DNA of 64,000 nucleotides from Polyangiaceae bacterium (GTDB taxonomy: Bacteria > Myxococcota_A > Polyangia > Polyangiales > Polyangiaceae). Of this stretch, positions 51,837 to 62,564 are shown in pieces; the first letter of the stretch is position 1; every line of letters begins with the position of its first letter. Location: positions 1 through 64,000 of the forward strand of contig JACKEB010000024.1 in assembly GCA_020633205.1 (NCBI GenBank), given 5' to 3'. Below the pieces are notes generated by a model. That model was not told where the DNA came from. It did no database searches and saw only the letters and a program-made list of their open reading frames with translations. The position numbers and the translations under genes are program-made.

Positions 51837-51840
<4 letters not shown>
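51739..51840 (-). CDS. MetS-like small subunit of the NSS transporter (33 aa)
   Basis: A very short protein, MTTMGWVSMVVSLSFVWGF and then AAWCYAKVLRGPKA, with one membrane helix and a basic C-terminus. Its ATG (51840-51838) overlaps the TGA of the NSS transporter gene as ATGA and is preceded by GAGGAGG, a perfect ribosome site. Position and size match the MetS-type accessory subunits that follow MetP-like transporters in some bacteria, where they are needed for activity. The sequence supports this well, but homology was not searched. Confidence 0.8.
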
Positions 51841-53444
<1,604 letters not shown>

Positions 53445-53639
53445 CTTGAACGACCCCGTGCACCGAACCAACCGCGTCTATGACCACGGCGACGCGCCGT
53501 GCGTCGGGAAGCTACAGCGCCGATTCGGGGGTGCGCAATCGAGGACTGCAAGCTCGCAGCGGGAGACTGCACCTCTGCAGGGCGCCTGCCAGGTAGATTG
53601 CCAGTTGACCCCTCCCCTCGATGCCCCATGTGAGGTCAC

Positions 53640-54467
53640 ATGCCCCCGGCCGCTCCCGATTTCGTCCACGTTTCCACCCCCGCGCCAACGGCTGCAGCAG
53701 CGTTTGCGCTTCCCCAGCACGCCTTCAAGCTCGATGTACCCGAGGGCTGGCGCCAGGGGCGCGGAGCGTTCGGTGGCTACGTGATCGCGGCGTTGACTCG
53801 GGCGACCGATCAACTCGAGAGCAACGCGGACCGCAAACTGCGCTCGCTGACTTCCACGATCCCCGCCCCGGTGGTCGCGGGCCCCGCTGACGTGTACGTC
53901 AGTCCCTTGCGCATCGGAAGCGGTGTTTCTACGTGGCAATCACTGTTGGTTCAAGAGAACGAGGTGCGTGCGCAAGCGACGCTGGTCTACGGCAAGCAGC
54001 GAGTCTCGACGGCGGGTTGGTCGCCCCAGCCTCCTACGGGGCACCCCCACTGGTCAGAGGTGGACGTCGTCAACATGCGGGCACCGCTGGGCCCCGAGTT
54101 TGCTCAGCACTTCGAGTTTCGCCCCGTTGGAGCACCTCCTTTCAGTGGAGGTAGCGAACCCATCGCGAGCGGTTGGATCCGAAACCGTCCCGCGCTGTCC
54201 AAGCTCAGCGCCGCCGATGTGCTCGCGCTACTCGACGCTTGGTGGCCAGCTTCCTTCGTCTTGGAGACCGCGCCGCGGCCGATGGCTACCTTGACCTACA
54301 CCGCAGAGCTGTTGGTGGACCCCGCAAGTCTGGACGATGCACCGCTGTTCTATCGAGCGCGCAGCGAAGCCATGCACGACGGCTTTTGCGCCGAGTTTCG
54401 TGAGCTATGGACGGTTCAGGGCGCTCTGGTGGGCCTCAATCAACAGACATTCGTGATGATCCGCTAG
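53640..54467 (+). CDS. Acyl-CoA thioesterase-like protein (double hotdog)
   Basis: A 275-residue protein in the TesB/thioesterase pattern. The first hotdog unit (LDVPEGWRQGRGAFGGYVIAALTRATDQLESN) and the second (PATFVLETAPRPMATLTYTAELLVDPAS, YRARSEAMHDGFCAEFRELWTVQGALVGLNQQTFVMI) are separated by a Pro-rich stretch. No catalytic residue can be named with certainty. It would hydrolyse acyl-CoA in lipid metabolism. ATG 53640 has GAGG ahead. It is divergent from the NSS transporter, with 195 bases between. Confidence 0.85.
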   Translation: MPPAAPDFVHVSTPAPTAAAAFALPQHAFKLDVPEGWRQGRGAFGGYVIAALTRATDQLESNADRKLRSLTSTIPAPVVAGPADVYVSPLRIGSGVSTWQSLLVQENEVRAQATLVYGKQRVSTAGWSPQPPTGHPHWSEVDVVNMRAPLGPEFAQHFEFRPVGAPPFSGGSEPIASGWIRNRPALSKLSAADVLALLDAWWPASFVLETAPRPMATLTYTAELLVDPASLDDAPLFYRARSEAMHDGFCAEFRELWTVQGALVGLNQQTFVMIR

Positions 54468-54520
54468 CGATAGTCACCCTCGAATTGCCACACGGCTGAT
54501 TGTCCGAGACACTCTCGGGC

Positions 54521-55615
54521 ATGGCTGGCCGAACAGAGCCGGGTTCGTTTCCTCACGGCATCATCCGAGGCACCTGGACCTGCCTCGCGATTTTTTGGGG
54601 GTTAGGGCTTACAGGCTGCGGCAACGCGGACTCTGGCGACAGCAGTGCAAACCAGGACCCTCCGAGCACGTTACGCGCCCTGACGTTCAACACCGGCACC
54701 ACCGGTGGACTCGCCCACGACAAGCCACCGGACGACGGCTACACTTCGGCAGAAGCCGCGCTGTCAGATATGTACTACGGCGACGGCCTGGCGTGGCAGA
54801 CGGTGGTGGACGACACTCGCGCCTTCTTCGACCGGCTCAACTCGGATCCAGACACGGGGATCGATGTGATCGCCTTTCAGGAGATCTTTTACTCCGGAGA
54901 CTGCGTGAGTGTGCCCGAAGAGGCCAAGCCAGGGTTTGTCTGCGAGACCTGGCAACCCGGAACCCCTAGCGTCGCCCAGCTGATACTTGGAGCCGGCTAC
55001 CAGGTGGCGTGCAACATCGAGAAGCCGGACAAGTGCATTGCCGTAAGGAAATCCTTCGCAACGATCCGCGGATGCGACCAGGACCTATGCTTGGATGCCC
55101 TGGCGGGTGCGCGGGTCCCCGACTGCGGCGGCGGTTCTAGGGTGGGACGCGCGGAGCTAGAGCTGACGAGCGGCGATGAGCTGACCGTCGTGCTGGTGCA
55201 CGGCTCGAGTGGGATCGAGCAGAAGGATCAGGACTGCCGGATGCAACAATTCCAGCAGATCTTTCAGCAGCTAGACCCAGGCGTCGATGGGCTCAAGGGC
55301 GCACCCGGGGCCAATGGCAGCCGCAACCTCATCCTCGGGGACCTGAACACCGATCCCGGTCGCAACTTCGACTTCGACGAGAGCGCCGCCTACTTCGCCG
55401 ACCACGCCGACGGGACGAAGTTTCACTTCGTGACCGACGTAGGACCTACGGCTACGCCAACCTACGGTGGCCTATTCAACATCGACCACATCGTAAGTGA
55501 CTACTACACGGGCAACTGCGTCACGGCGGGCGTGAGCGACGGGGTGCCTGGTGTCACGAGCACCACCTACTTCGACCACAAGCCGGTGTACTGCAACCTC
55601 GAACCACCAAAATAA
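54521..55615 (+). CDS. Endonuclease/exonuclease/phosphatase-family lipoprotein
   Basis: A 364-residue exported protein. A signal peptide with lipobox (WGLGLTGC) is followed by a catalytic domain with LRALTFNTGTTGG, IDVIAFQEIFYSG, LILGDLNTDPG, and NIDHIVSDY with FDHKPVYC at the end, the motif set of the DNase I-like (EEP) superfamily: Asn/Glu metal ligands, Asp-Asn and His. It may act on nucleic acids or phospholipids outside the cell. A TTG seven codons before is open, but ATG 54521 is simpler. A T6G5 tract lies in the signal peptide region. Confidence 0.83.
   Translation: MAGRTEPGSFPHGIIRGTWTCLAIFWGLGLTGCGNADSGDSSANQDPPSTLRALTFNTGTTGGLAHDKPPDDGYTSAEAALSDMYYGDGLAWQTVVDDTRAFFDRLNSDPDTGIDVIAFQEIFYSGDCVSVPEEAKPGFVCETWQPGTPSVAQLILGAGYQVACNIEKPDKCIAVRKSFATIRGCDQDLCLDALAGARVPDCGGGSRVGRAELELTSGDELTVVLVHGSSGIEQKDQDCRMQQFQQIFQQLDPGVDGLKGAPGANGSRNLILGDLNTDPGRNFDFDESAAYFADHADGTKFHFVTDVGPTATPTYGGLFNIDHIVSDYYTGNCVTAGVSDGVPGVTSTTYFDHKPVYCNLEPPK
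54591..54601. repeat. T6G5 tract in the EEP lipoprotein gene
   Basis: Six T then five G (C5A6 on the other strand) within the signal peptide codons. One of the recurring C/A homopolymer tracts. Confidence 0.75.
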
Positions 55616-55657
55616 GCGAGGCCCGGGAACTCCCGTGGCTGCCTATCAAACACGGGC

Positions 55658-56416
55658 TCAGCTGTCCGCAAGGACCACCCAACCCTCGTCTTCCGCACCC
55701 GGCGAGACTGCGGCCAGTAAGTTACACACTTGCTGAACCTCCGCCACGGTACGGGAGTTCGTGAGGTCAGCTCGCAGGTCGGGCGAAGATCGCCTGGACG
55801 CATGCTCGAGGAACTCCAACCAGAAGCGAGTGTACGCCTCGAGCATCTCCCGGGACTCGAGGGAGATGAAAGCGACCTCGAGCACCATCGCGCTGTCGAG
55901 GTAGTGCTCCGAGCCTTCACCATCGATCCAGTTGTGCTCGACCGGCTCGTGCAACGCAGCAAGCGCGCCGGGCTGCTCCCCTCTGGGCGCGTACCAACCA
56001 GCTCCCACCTCAAGCTGAGAAATCAAATCCGCATAGATTTGTTGGCAGATCGTGTCCTTCGTCTCCACCTGGGTCACGAAGAACTCGAACAGGGCCTGCT
56101 CGAACACCGCATCCACCGGATAGGTGACATAGCGATAGCATCCGAGTGGCTGCCCGCCAGACAGTGGACAGTTGGCGCAATCCGGGATGCCACGCTCGAA
56201 ACTCGCGACCTCGCGGACGATGCCAGGATAGGTCAACGTGCGAGGACCGCGACCGGTGACGGAGACAGTGATCTGAATGGCTTCGCGACGCTCCTCAGGA
56301 ACGCGCTCCTCTACGAGTCGCTTGTATGCACGCAACTTGAGCCGACCGAGAAAGCCCTCTGGCTTCAGCTCCGTCTGCAGTTGGCAAGCACGCCAGCCAA
56401 TGAAGTCCGCACCCAT
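55658..56416 (-). CDS. Hypothetical protein with CxxC and Cys-rich loop
   Basis: A 252-residue protein not recognised. The N-terminus is beta-rich and basic (ELKPEGFLGRLKLRAYKRL). Near residue 78 lies DCANCPLSGGQPLGCYRYVTYPVDA, a cluster of four Cys in a possible metal or disulfide loop. The rest is helical with acidic patches. No signal peptide or membrane segment. ATG 56416 is a normal start without a clear ribosome site. It is convergent with the EEP lipoprotein gene. The upstream gap to 57085 is free of supported genes. Confidence 0.6.
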   Translation of the reverse strand: MGADFIGWRACQLQTELKPEGFLGRLKLRAYKRLVEERVPEERREAIQITVSVTGRGPRTLTYPGIVREVASFERGIPDCANCPLSGGQPLGCYRYVTYPVDAVFEQALFEFFVTQVETKDTICQQIYADLISQLEVGAGWYAPRGEQPGALAALHEPVEHNWIDGEGSEHYLDSAMVLEVAFISLESREMLEAYTRFWLEFLEHASRRSSPDLRADLTNSRTVAEVQQVCNLLAAVSPGAEDEGWVVLADS

Positions 56417-57084
56417 GACTCCTCAGCAGGAGATGGGACCACACGACGGCGCGCGAGTCAAAGCCCGACCTGCAACGCAAATGAGTGATCTGAATCGTGC
56501 CGCTGGGTACGCGTGCATCTCAGCTTGAGATCGACCGTGGCGTCCATCGTCTACGAGTCATCAAGATCGGGTTCGTGAGCGGGCATTTTGCAGCGACGGA
56601 TTGTACAGGCGCGTTCGGCGCACTGATGAAACTTGGCGCCTCTGACCGCTGCATACACGTCGCTGCAACACCTACCGCTGCGACAGTGCGTCGCCTCGCT
56701 GCACCCCGGAGACCTCCGGAGGATCTGCGGAGAGCGGGTGCATGGACACCCCCTCCATGATCTGTCTTGGCGACACGCGCGATACGCGAGCGTCAACGCG
56801 AAGCGCTTGACATCGAGAACTCGAGCAGCGACTGGCCGACAAGGGAGCTGCGATCATATCTGCGCGGATACACTGCGCTTGAACGTGATGATGGGCGCCG
56901 TCTTCATGAGGCAGCTGTCGCCCGCCATGCTCGGGCAACGGAGGTCCAGGTGGTCTGGTGCCCGTGCTACCTCGAGGGCGCTTACTTCGACACGGACTAC
57001 GCCGTTCGATTCGCCTCAGACACGGGTCAAGCAAGGTGCGTTTTTTTCCGATGCGGCGTCTCGCATCGGTCTAATCTCTAGACC
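56417..57084. other. 668-base stretch without a supported gene, lower GC
   Basis: The region looks lower in GC than its neighbours. A 104-codon frame (56767-57081) has mixed third-position use and no recognisable domain. The final part holds two overlapping hairpins before the GTG of the next gene. The rest may be promoter or degenerate sequence. Confidence 0.45.
57048..57084 (+). promoter_or_regulatory. Two mutually exclusive hairpins at the zinc-ribbon gene start
   Basis: Hairpin A: CCGATGCG and CGCATCGG with loop GCGTCT (57048-57069). Hairpin B: GGTCTA and TAGACC with loop ATCTC (57068-57084), ending right before GTG 57085. The GG at 57068-57069 belongs to both stems, so only one can form. 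A T7 run precedes. There is no ribosome site ahead of the GTG. The design resembles a translation switch, but is only a structural observation. Confidence 0.45.
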
Positions 57085-58563
57085 GTGCAGCAACAGACCT
57101 TCGACACGCTGACGCGTGTGATCGAGTGCGCCCACTGCGGAGCTCCGCTAGCCGGAAGTGAGCAAACGCAGGTACGCTGTAGCTATTGCGGAGCAACCAA
57201 CCACGTGGAACTCCGGCCGCGGGCGACGGCGAAGACCCTCACGCCAGCGCAACAGATCGCCCGCATGTCGGCGCTGAAGGCGCAATTCGATCATCCAGTG
57301 CCCGGGCATGTCTACGACATGGACTCGCCACCACCGCGGCTCGCTCACCAGCGCGTTCACAATCGCATGGCGTCCGCTGAGTACGCCGCGTTGTGGAACC
57401 AGCTTCGAGCGAACTCCGGACCTCGAGATCTGGAAGACCAACGTTCTCTGACTTGGGTCGCCATCCGCGCTGCGACCACGTTCAGCGAAACCGGCCGCCC
57501 CCGTGAGGCGCGGGCCAAGCTCGAAACGGCGCTCGACTTGGTCGAAGACTCTGGCTTGCGGCATCTGCTGCGCTGCGAGCTTGCGCTGTGCGCGATCCGC
57601 GCGGGCGAAGCGCAGGCGGCCCGAAGCTGGCTCAATGAATGCGACCCGTGGGCGGAGGTGCTCGAGCTGGACTCTACTTTCCGCATGGCTAATGCTCGCT
57701 TGGCGCTCCTCGAAGGCAAACCTCAGGAAGCGCTGCAGCACATCGGTGCTGCACCGGGCGTGGTCCCCTTAGACGCAAGCTACGAGGCGCACGCCAAGGG
57801 GATCCGCGCCCACGCCGCCGAGCTCATGGGACACGCCCCGGTAGAGATGCAGGAGTCGGAGCTGAAGATGCTGCGCAATGAGCAGCTCGCCCCCGGCGCA
57901 CGCATCCAGCTGGTGAAGCGCGGCTTGAGAACCGCGCGCGCCAACCGCGCGAACCTTCACAACTTATGGTGGGTCTTTATCACTACGTGGTTGAAGGCCC
58001 CCTACTGGGCGATCATCATCGCGCTGGTCACGTCCGCTGGTGGCTGCATGACCAAGACAGGTCCGGTGGGTGGCATCACCGCGTATGAGTTGTGTCCCCT
58101 CGTATGTGAAGGGTGCCAGGCCCCATACACCCACGTGTTCTACGGGACGAACGACGAGGGCCAGCACGATGTGGTCTGCGACAACCCGCGTGGCGAACCA
58201 AGCAAGCTCGACACCAACGCGGCGTTCTCGTACAGCATGTCCCACCGTGGGCAGGTACTGCCGGGTGGCGGATGGACACTGATCGGCGTCGCATTCTTCG
58301 TCTACTTTCCTTTGGCGCTGTTTCTCTCGTTCCTGCGCTCGCTGAGCGTTCGATCGCGCATGCGCGGCCGCCGAGCGGAGTACGAACGGCAGATCGCGAG
58401 CTACGAGCAGGAGCTGCGGAGCCTAGGGGGAGATCCCGCGGCGAATGATGTCACCCCCGGCTTCCGACCTGAGCGAGCACTGGTTGCGCTGATGATCGTG
58501 CTGATCCCGATCTTGCTGATGGGAAGCTGCGTCGGGGTCAACCTCGGATTGCGCGCTGGTTAG
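57085..58563 (+). CDS. Zinc-ribbon membrane protein with TPR-like helical region
   Basis: A 492-residue protein. It begins with a zinc ribbon (IECAHCGAPLAGSEQTQVRCSYCGATNHVE). A long helical region (about 90-300, with ALARASRG-type repeats such as ARAKLETALDLVEDSGLRHLLRCELALCAIRAGEAQAARSWL) looks TPR-like. Two C-terminal membrane segments (around 305-330 and 392-420), with a Cys-containing loop between, and one near 467 follow. The GTG 57085 lacks a ribosome site and lies at the hairpin pair. Function unknown. It precedes the radical SAM operon by 106 bases. Confidence 0.65.
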   Translation: MQQQTFDTLTRVIECAHCGAPLAGSEQTQVRCSYCGATNHVELRPRATAKTLTPAQQIARMSALKAQFDHPVPGHVYDMDSPPPRLAHQRVHNRMASAEYAALWNQLRANSGPRDLEDQRSLTWVAIRAATTFSETGRPREARAKLETALDLVEDSGLRHLLRCELALCAIRAGEAQAARSWLNECDPWAEVLELDSTFRMANARLALLEGKPQEALQHIGAAPGVVPLDASYEAHAKGIRAHAAELMGHAPVEMQESELKMLRNEQLAPGARIQLVKRGLRTARANRANLHNLWWVFITTWLKAPYWAIIIALVTSAGGCMTKTGPVGGITAYELCPLVCEGCQAPYTHVFYGTNDEGQHDVVCDNPRGEPSKLDTNAAFSYSMSHRGQVLPGGGWTLIGVAFFVYFPLALFLSFLRSLSVRSRMRGRRAEYERQIASYEQELRSLGGDPAANDVTPGFRPERALVALMIVLIPILLMGSCVGVNLGLRAG

Positions 58564-58669
58564 ATAGGCCAGTTTGGGCCTCCACCGCGGCGTCGCCCCC
58601 CCCTCCCCCAAGCAACAATTGCGCTCTATCGCTACGCGCGATACCGAGAGCGAAACGAGGGAGGAAGCC

Positions 58670-60274
58670 ATGACGCAGAGCACTGCGGGCACGGGCAGTA
58701 TCGCGATCCATCCGGCGGGCGAACCGCTGCAGCGACCGCCAACGGGCCACGTCTACTTTTCCATGACCAAGAGCTTGTGCGCCCAGTGCAAGCGCTCCGT
58801 CGACGCCAAGATTCAGTTCGAAGGCGACGCCGTCTACTTTCGCAAGTTCTGTCCGGAGCACGGGCACCAAGAGTGTCTGGTGGCATCGTCCGTCGAGTGG
58901 TACCTCGACGCGCTCTCATTCGTGGCGCCAAGCACACCGCCTCGTGCTGGCAACGGAGAAATCCGCGCGGTAAAAGGTGGCTGCCCTCACGATTGCGGCC
59001 CGTGCACCTCGCACCAGCAAAAGGTGTACATGCCGGTGGTCCCCATCACTAGCGCGTGCAACCTCGACTGCCCAATTTGCTACACCGTCAACAAGAACGA
59101 GGACGCGCACATGCTGAGCCGAGAAGCATTCGCGAAGATCCTCGAGCACCTCAAAGCTCAACACGACGAGCTGGACATCATCAACTTCACTGGCGGTGAG
59201 CCGACGCTCCACCCGGAGCTCCCAGAACTCTTGCGCATGTCCCGAGAAGCGGGCATCCGGCGCCTGACGGTGAGCACCAATGGGCTCAAGCTCTTGAAGG
59301 AAGAGTACGTCGAAGAGCTCGCGAAGGTGGACGCGCGCATCGTGCTCTCCCTCGACACCTACGACGACGCGATCGACAAACAGCTACTCGGCGCAACCAC
59401 CACCAGGAGCAAGCTCAAGGTACTCGATCTGCTGGAGACGCATGACGTCACCACGACGATTCTCCCCGCGATAGCTGCTGGCCTGAACGATCGCGATGTG
59501 CCGCAGCTGTTCGAGGAGGTGCTGAAGCGTCGCAATATCTGCTCACTGGAGATGCACACCTTGACGTTCACGGGTCAAGGCGGCGTCGGCTTCGATCGCA
59601 CGGCGCGCATCACGACACCGGACTTGCATCGGATCTTGGAGCAACACACCGGCGGGCAGCTCACCGCCAGGGACTTCGTGCCGAGTCCTCTAGCTCACCC
59701 GCACTGCTACTCCATCTGCTACCTGCTGATGCTCGATCCGGAGCCAGACCACGCGGCGGATGCCGCGCGTTTCGTGACCTATGCACAGCTGTTTGGGCGC
59801 GAGGTGTTGTTCGACCTCCTCGGCGACTCGCTGTACATCCAGCCACGCGAAAAGGTGGAAGAGGTGCTGCGCACAGCGATGGATGAGCTTTGGGCGGATC
59901 CCGATCGCCTGAAGGAGAGCGAGCGCGTGCTCAAGACGCTGAAGCGCCTGTTGCTCGAAATGTTTCCTCCCGGCAAGACAATCCCGCTTGAAGAGCGTCA
60001 GAAGATCGCCGAGCGCGCTACCAAGGCCATCTACATCCACTCCCATATGGACGAAGAAAGCTTCGACGTGGCGCGGGTGATGAAGTGCAGCATTGGGGTG
60101 CCCGAGACCGACGGCAGCAACATCCCCACTTGCTCCTACAACGTGCTGTATCGCGAACGCGATCAACGCTTCGCCGACCCCGCAATGATCCAGCGCATGG
60201 ATGCCGCGGTCGCTGAAGTGCACCCTCACCTGCGCGATGGCAAGCGCTCCCTACCTTTGATCACGCGCGGCTGA
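58670..60274 (+). CDS. Tes/MJ0619-like radical SAM protein (first of two)
   Basis: A 534-residue enzyme of the COG1964 type. Residues 37/40 and 61 (SLCAQCKRSV, FCPEHG) form a rubredoxin-like N-terminal metal site. Cys 105/109/112 (GCPHDCGPC) follow, then the radical SAM triad Cys 130/134/137 (ACNLDCPICY). The C-terminus has SPLAHPHCYSICYLL and KCSIGVPETDGSNIPTCSYNVLYR, positions of auxiliary clusters, though one Cys of the usual PCSHPxC motif is missing. This architecture is that of tetraether lipid synthase and relatives, which form C-C bonds between lipid chains. The role here is inferred. ATG 58670 follows GAGGGAGGA. Confidence 0.88.
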   Translation: MTQSTAGTGSIAIHPAGEPLQRPPTGHVYFSMTKSLCAQCKRSVDAKIQFEGDAVYFRKFCPEHGHQECLVASSVEWYLDALSFVAPSTPPRAGNGEIRAVKGGCPHDCGPCTSHQQKVYMPVVPITSACNLDCPICYTVNKNEDAHMLSREAFAKILEHLKAQHDELDIINFTGGEPTLHPELPELLRMSREAGIRRLTVSTNGLKLLKEEYVEELAKVDARIVLSLDTYDDAIDKQLLGATTTRSKLKVLDLLETHDVTTTILPAIAAGLNDRDVPQLFEEVLKRRNICSLEMHTLTFTGQGGVGFDRTARITTPDLHRILEQHTGGQLTARDFVPSPLAHPHCYSICYLLMLDPEPDHAADAARFVTYAQLFGREVLFDLLGDSLYIQPREKVEEVLRTAMDELWADPDRLKESERVLKTLKRLLLEMFPPGKTIPLEERQKIAERATKAIYIHSHMDEESFDVARVMKCSIGVPETDGSNIPTCSYNVLYRERDQRFADPAMIQRMDAAVAEVHPHLRDGKRSLPLITRG

Positions 60275-60291
60275 GCGCTCGGAGAACCTGC

Positions 60292-61827
60292 ATGACTCGA
60301 CTGAATCTGCCGATCGCGGAGACTCGTTTCAACTTCACCCAGAGCGCGGCAGGCGGTCATGGAAGCCAGGAGATCTTCCACTCCTTCTCGCGCGGCCTGT
60401 GTCCCCAGTGCGAGCGACCTGTGGACGGCGCGCGCATCATCCGCGAGGGCAAGGTGTACTTGCGCAAGCAGTGCCCGACCCATGGTCAGAGTGAGGCGCT
60501 GATCTCCGGCGACGTCGACTGGTTCTTGCAGTCGCTTACCTACGTCAAAGAGGGCTCGAAGCCGTTCAAGTACTCCACCGAAGTGGAGAAGGGCTGCCCC
60601 GACGACTGCGGCTTGTGTCCCGATCACGAGCAGCACTCGTGCCTACCGATCATCGAGATCACGAATCACTGCAACCTCGAGTGCCCGATCTGCATCGTGC
60701 AGAACAAGAACAACTACAACATGACCCGCGAGGAGTTTGGACGCATCCTCGACGGCATCATCGAGCGCGAAGGCTCGATCGAGACGATCAACTTGAGCGG
60801 GGGTGAGCCAACACTCCACCCAGATTTCCTGGCGTTCTGCGACATGGCGCGCTCCCGCAAGGAAATCAGCCGGGTCTCCATCTCCACCAACGGGCTGCGC
60901 TGCGCCACCGACTACGCCTTTTGCGAAGCGATGGCCGAAAAAGGCATCTACATCAGCCTGCAGCTCGACGCCCTCAGTAACCCGGCCCTACGCACCCTTC
61001 GTGGAGGCGGCGACCAGAAGGCCGCCAAGGAAAAGGCGCTAGCGAACTTGGAGCGCGCTGGCGTGCGCACCACCATCGTCTCGACGCTGGCCCGCGGCGT
61101 GAATGACGACAGCATCGGACAGGCCATCGAGCTCCTGTACTCGAAGGACTTCATCCTCTCGCTGACCTTTCAGCCGGCGGCCTACACTGGCTACGGCGGC
61201 GCGCACTTCGCGCCTCACAACCCCCAAGACGTCATCACCATCCCCGATGTAGTGAACCTCGCGGAAGCGCAGACCGGCGGCAAGTTGAAGAAGAGCGACT
61301 TCCTACCGCTCCCCTGCTCCCACCCGAGCTGCTTTGCGCTGACCTACCTGCTCAAGGTCGAAGACGAGTTCGTGCCTTTCCCGCGCTTCTTGGAGCTCGA
61401 GAAGTACCTGGAGCTGATCTCCAACCGCGGCACGATTCGCCCCGACGAACAGTTCGAGGGCGCGCTGCGCGATGCCATCGACCAAATGTGGACCAGCTCC
61501 GGTCAGGTGCCTGACTGCGATCGCATCATGGGTTGCCTCAAGCGCGCCATCTTCCTGATGTACCCAGAGGAGCGCGCGTTGGAACTCGAAGAGCGCCTGC
61601 GCATCGGAGAAGGCCTGGTCAAGACAGTGTTCATTCACGCCTTCATGGATGTGCACACCTTCGAGGTGGACCGCATCAAGAAGTGCTGCACGCACTACGC
61701 CCTGCCCGATGGGCGACTGATGCCCGGGTGCGCCTACAACAACTTGTATCGCCAGAAAGACGAGCGCTTCGCTGGCCCCGTTGGCAAAGCGCAGATCTGG
61801 GGAGCGAAGTCGGAGGAGCCTGCTTGA
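60292..61827 (+). CDS. Tes/MJ0619-like radical SAM protein (second of two)
   Basis: A 511-residue paralogue of the preceding protein with the same layout: CxxC at 37/40 and Cys 61, GCPDDCGLCP at 102/106/109, and radical SAM Cys 127/131/134 (HCNLECPIC). The C-terminal auxiliary sites are more complete: LPLPCSHPSCFALTYLL and FEVDRIKKCCTHYALPDGRLMPGCAYNNLYR. It therefore looks like a fully equipped enzyme of the tetraether lipid synthase group, while the first paralogue has lost one ligand. ATG 60292 has GGAGA upstream. It is 17 bases after the first enzyme, and its TGA overlaps the TTG of the next gene. Confidence 0.9.
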   Translation: MTRLNLPIAETRFNFTQSAAGGHGSQEIFHSFSRGLCPQCERPVDGARIIREGKVYLRKQCPTHGQSEALISGDVDWFLQSLTYVKEGSKPFKYSTEVEKGCPDDCGLCPDHEQHSCLPIIEITNHCNLECPICIVQNKNNYNMTREEFGRILDGIIEREGSIETINLSGGEPTLHPDFLAFCDMARSRKEISRVSISTNGLRCATDYAFCEAMAEKGIYISLQLDALSNPALRTLRGGGDQKAAKEKALANLERAGVRTTIVSTLARGVNDDSIGQAIELLYSKDFILSLTFQPAAYTGYGGAHFAPHNPQDVITIPDVVNLAEAQTGGKLKKSDFLPLPCSHPSCFALTYLLKVEDEFVPFPRFLELEKYLELISNRGTIRPDEQFEGALRDAIDQMWTSSGQVPDCDRIMGCLKRAIFLMYPEERALELEERLRIGEGLVKTVFIHAFMDVHTFEVDRIKKCCTHYALPDGRLMPGCAYNNLYRQKDERFAGPVGKAQIWGAKSEEPA

Positions 61828-62564
61828 AGCTCCTAGCCGGGAAGCGTGTGCTAATCACCGGAGGCTCTCGGGGCCTCGGGCGCGAGCTGTGTCTGCGTTT
61901 CGCAGAGCATGGAGCGAACATCGGCTTCAGCTATAACCGCAACGCTGATGCCGCACGGAAGTTGGAAGACGAGCTAACACAGCTCGGCGCCAGCTTCCGC
62001 AGCTACCAGTGCTCCGTGCTCGACACCGACGGTACGCAGAACATGGTGAAGGACCTGGAGGAGCAGCTCGGTCCGTTGGACATTCTGGTGAACAACGCTG
62101 GGATCTCACAGAACCTACCCCTCGCGCTGCTCGAGGAAGAGGACTTCGACCGCGTGATGGACACCAACGTCAAGGGTACCTACCTGACGACGCGAGCCGT
62201 GGTGCGCAGCATGATGCGGCGCAAGGCCGGGGTTATCTTGAATATGGGCTCCTTGGCTGGGGTGCGCATGATCGAAGCGCCAATTCACTACTGCGCGAGC
62301 AAAGCCGCGGTGGTGGGCATGACCGAGGCGCTGGCGAAGGAGCTCGCTCGACATCAGATCCGCGTGTTGTGCATGGCCCCGGGGCTCTTGGAAGATGGCG
62401 TTGGACGCAATCTCCCGGAGCATCGCCTGAAGGACTACCTGCACCACTGCGCGCTCGGACGCGTGGGCACGTTCCGCGAGATCGCAGAAGCATGTGCCTT
62501 CTTGGTGAGTGACCTCAACGGCTACATGACCGGCGCGACCGTGATCGCCGATGGGGGCGTATGA
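61824..62564 (+). CDS. Short-chain dehydrogenase/reductase (FabG-like), radical SAM operon
   Basis: A 246-residue SDR. The TTG start at 61824 overlaps the upstream TGA as TTGA and has GGAGGAG before it, so it is clearly coupled. Motifs: GGSRGLGREL (NADP site), NNAG, the Ser of NMGSLAG, and YCASK with catalytic Tyr and Lys, all intact. Such enzymes reduce 3-oxoacyl groups or oxidise alcohols. The context suggests lipid-chain modification. The length is normal. It is paired with a second SDR. Confidence 0.9.
   Translation: MKLLAGKRVLITGGSRGLGRELCLRFAEHGANIGFSYNRNADAARKLEDELTQLGASFRSYQCSVLDTDGTQNMVKDLEEQLGPLDILVNNAGISQNLPLALLEEEDFDRVMDTNVKGTYLTTRAVVRSMMRRKAGVILNMGSLAGVRMIEAPIHYCASKAAVVGMTEALAKELARHQIRVLCMAPGLLEDGVGRNLPEHRLKDYLHHCALGRVGTFREIAEACAFLVSDLNGYMTGATVIADGGV

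Noticed and set aside
56767..57081. 104-codon frame before the zinc-ribbon gene
   Set aside because: It has a TTG start, mixed third-position bases and no domain. I leave it as unsupported.
58566..58581. Short AGGCC/GGCCT hairpin after the zinc-ribbon gene
   Set aside because: The stem is only five pairs and is followed by C-runs, not a T-run, so I do not call it a terminator.
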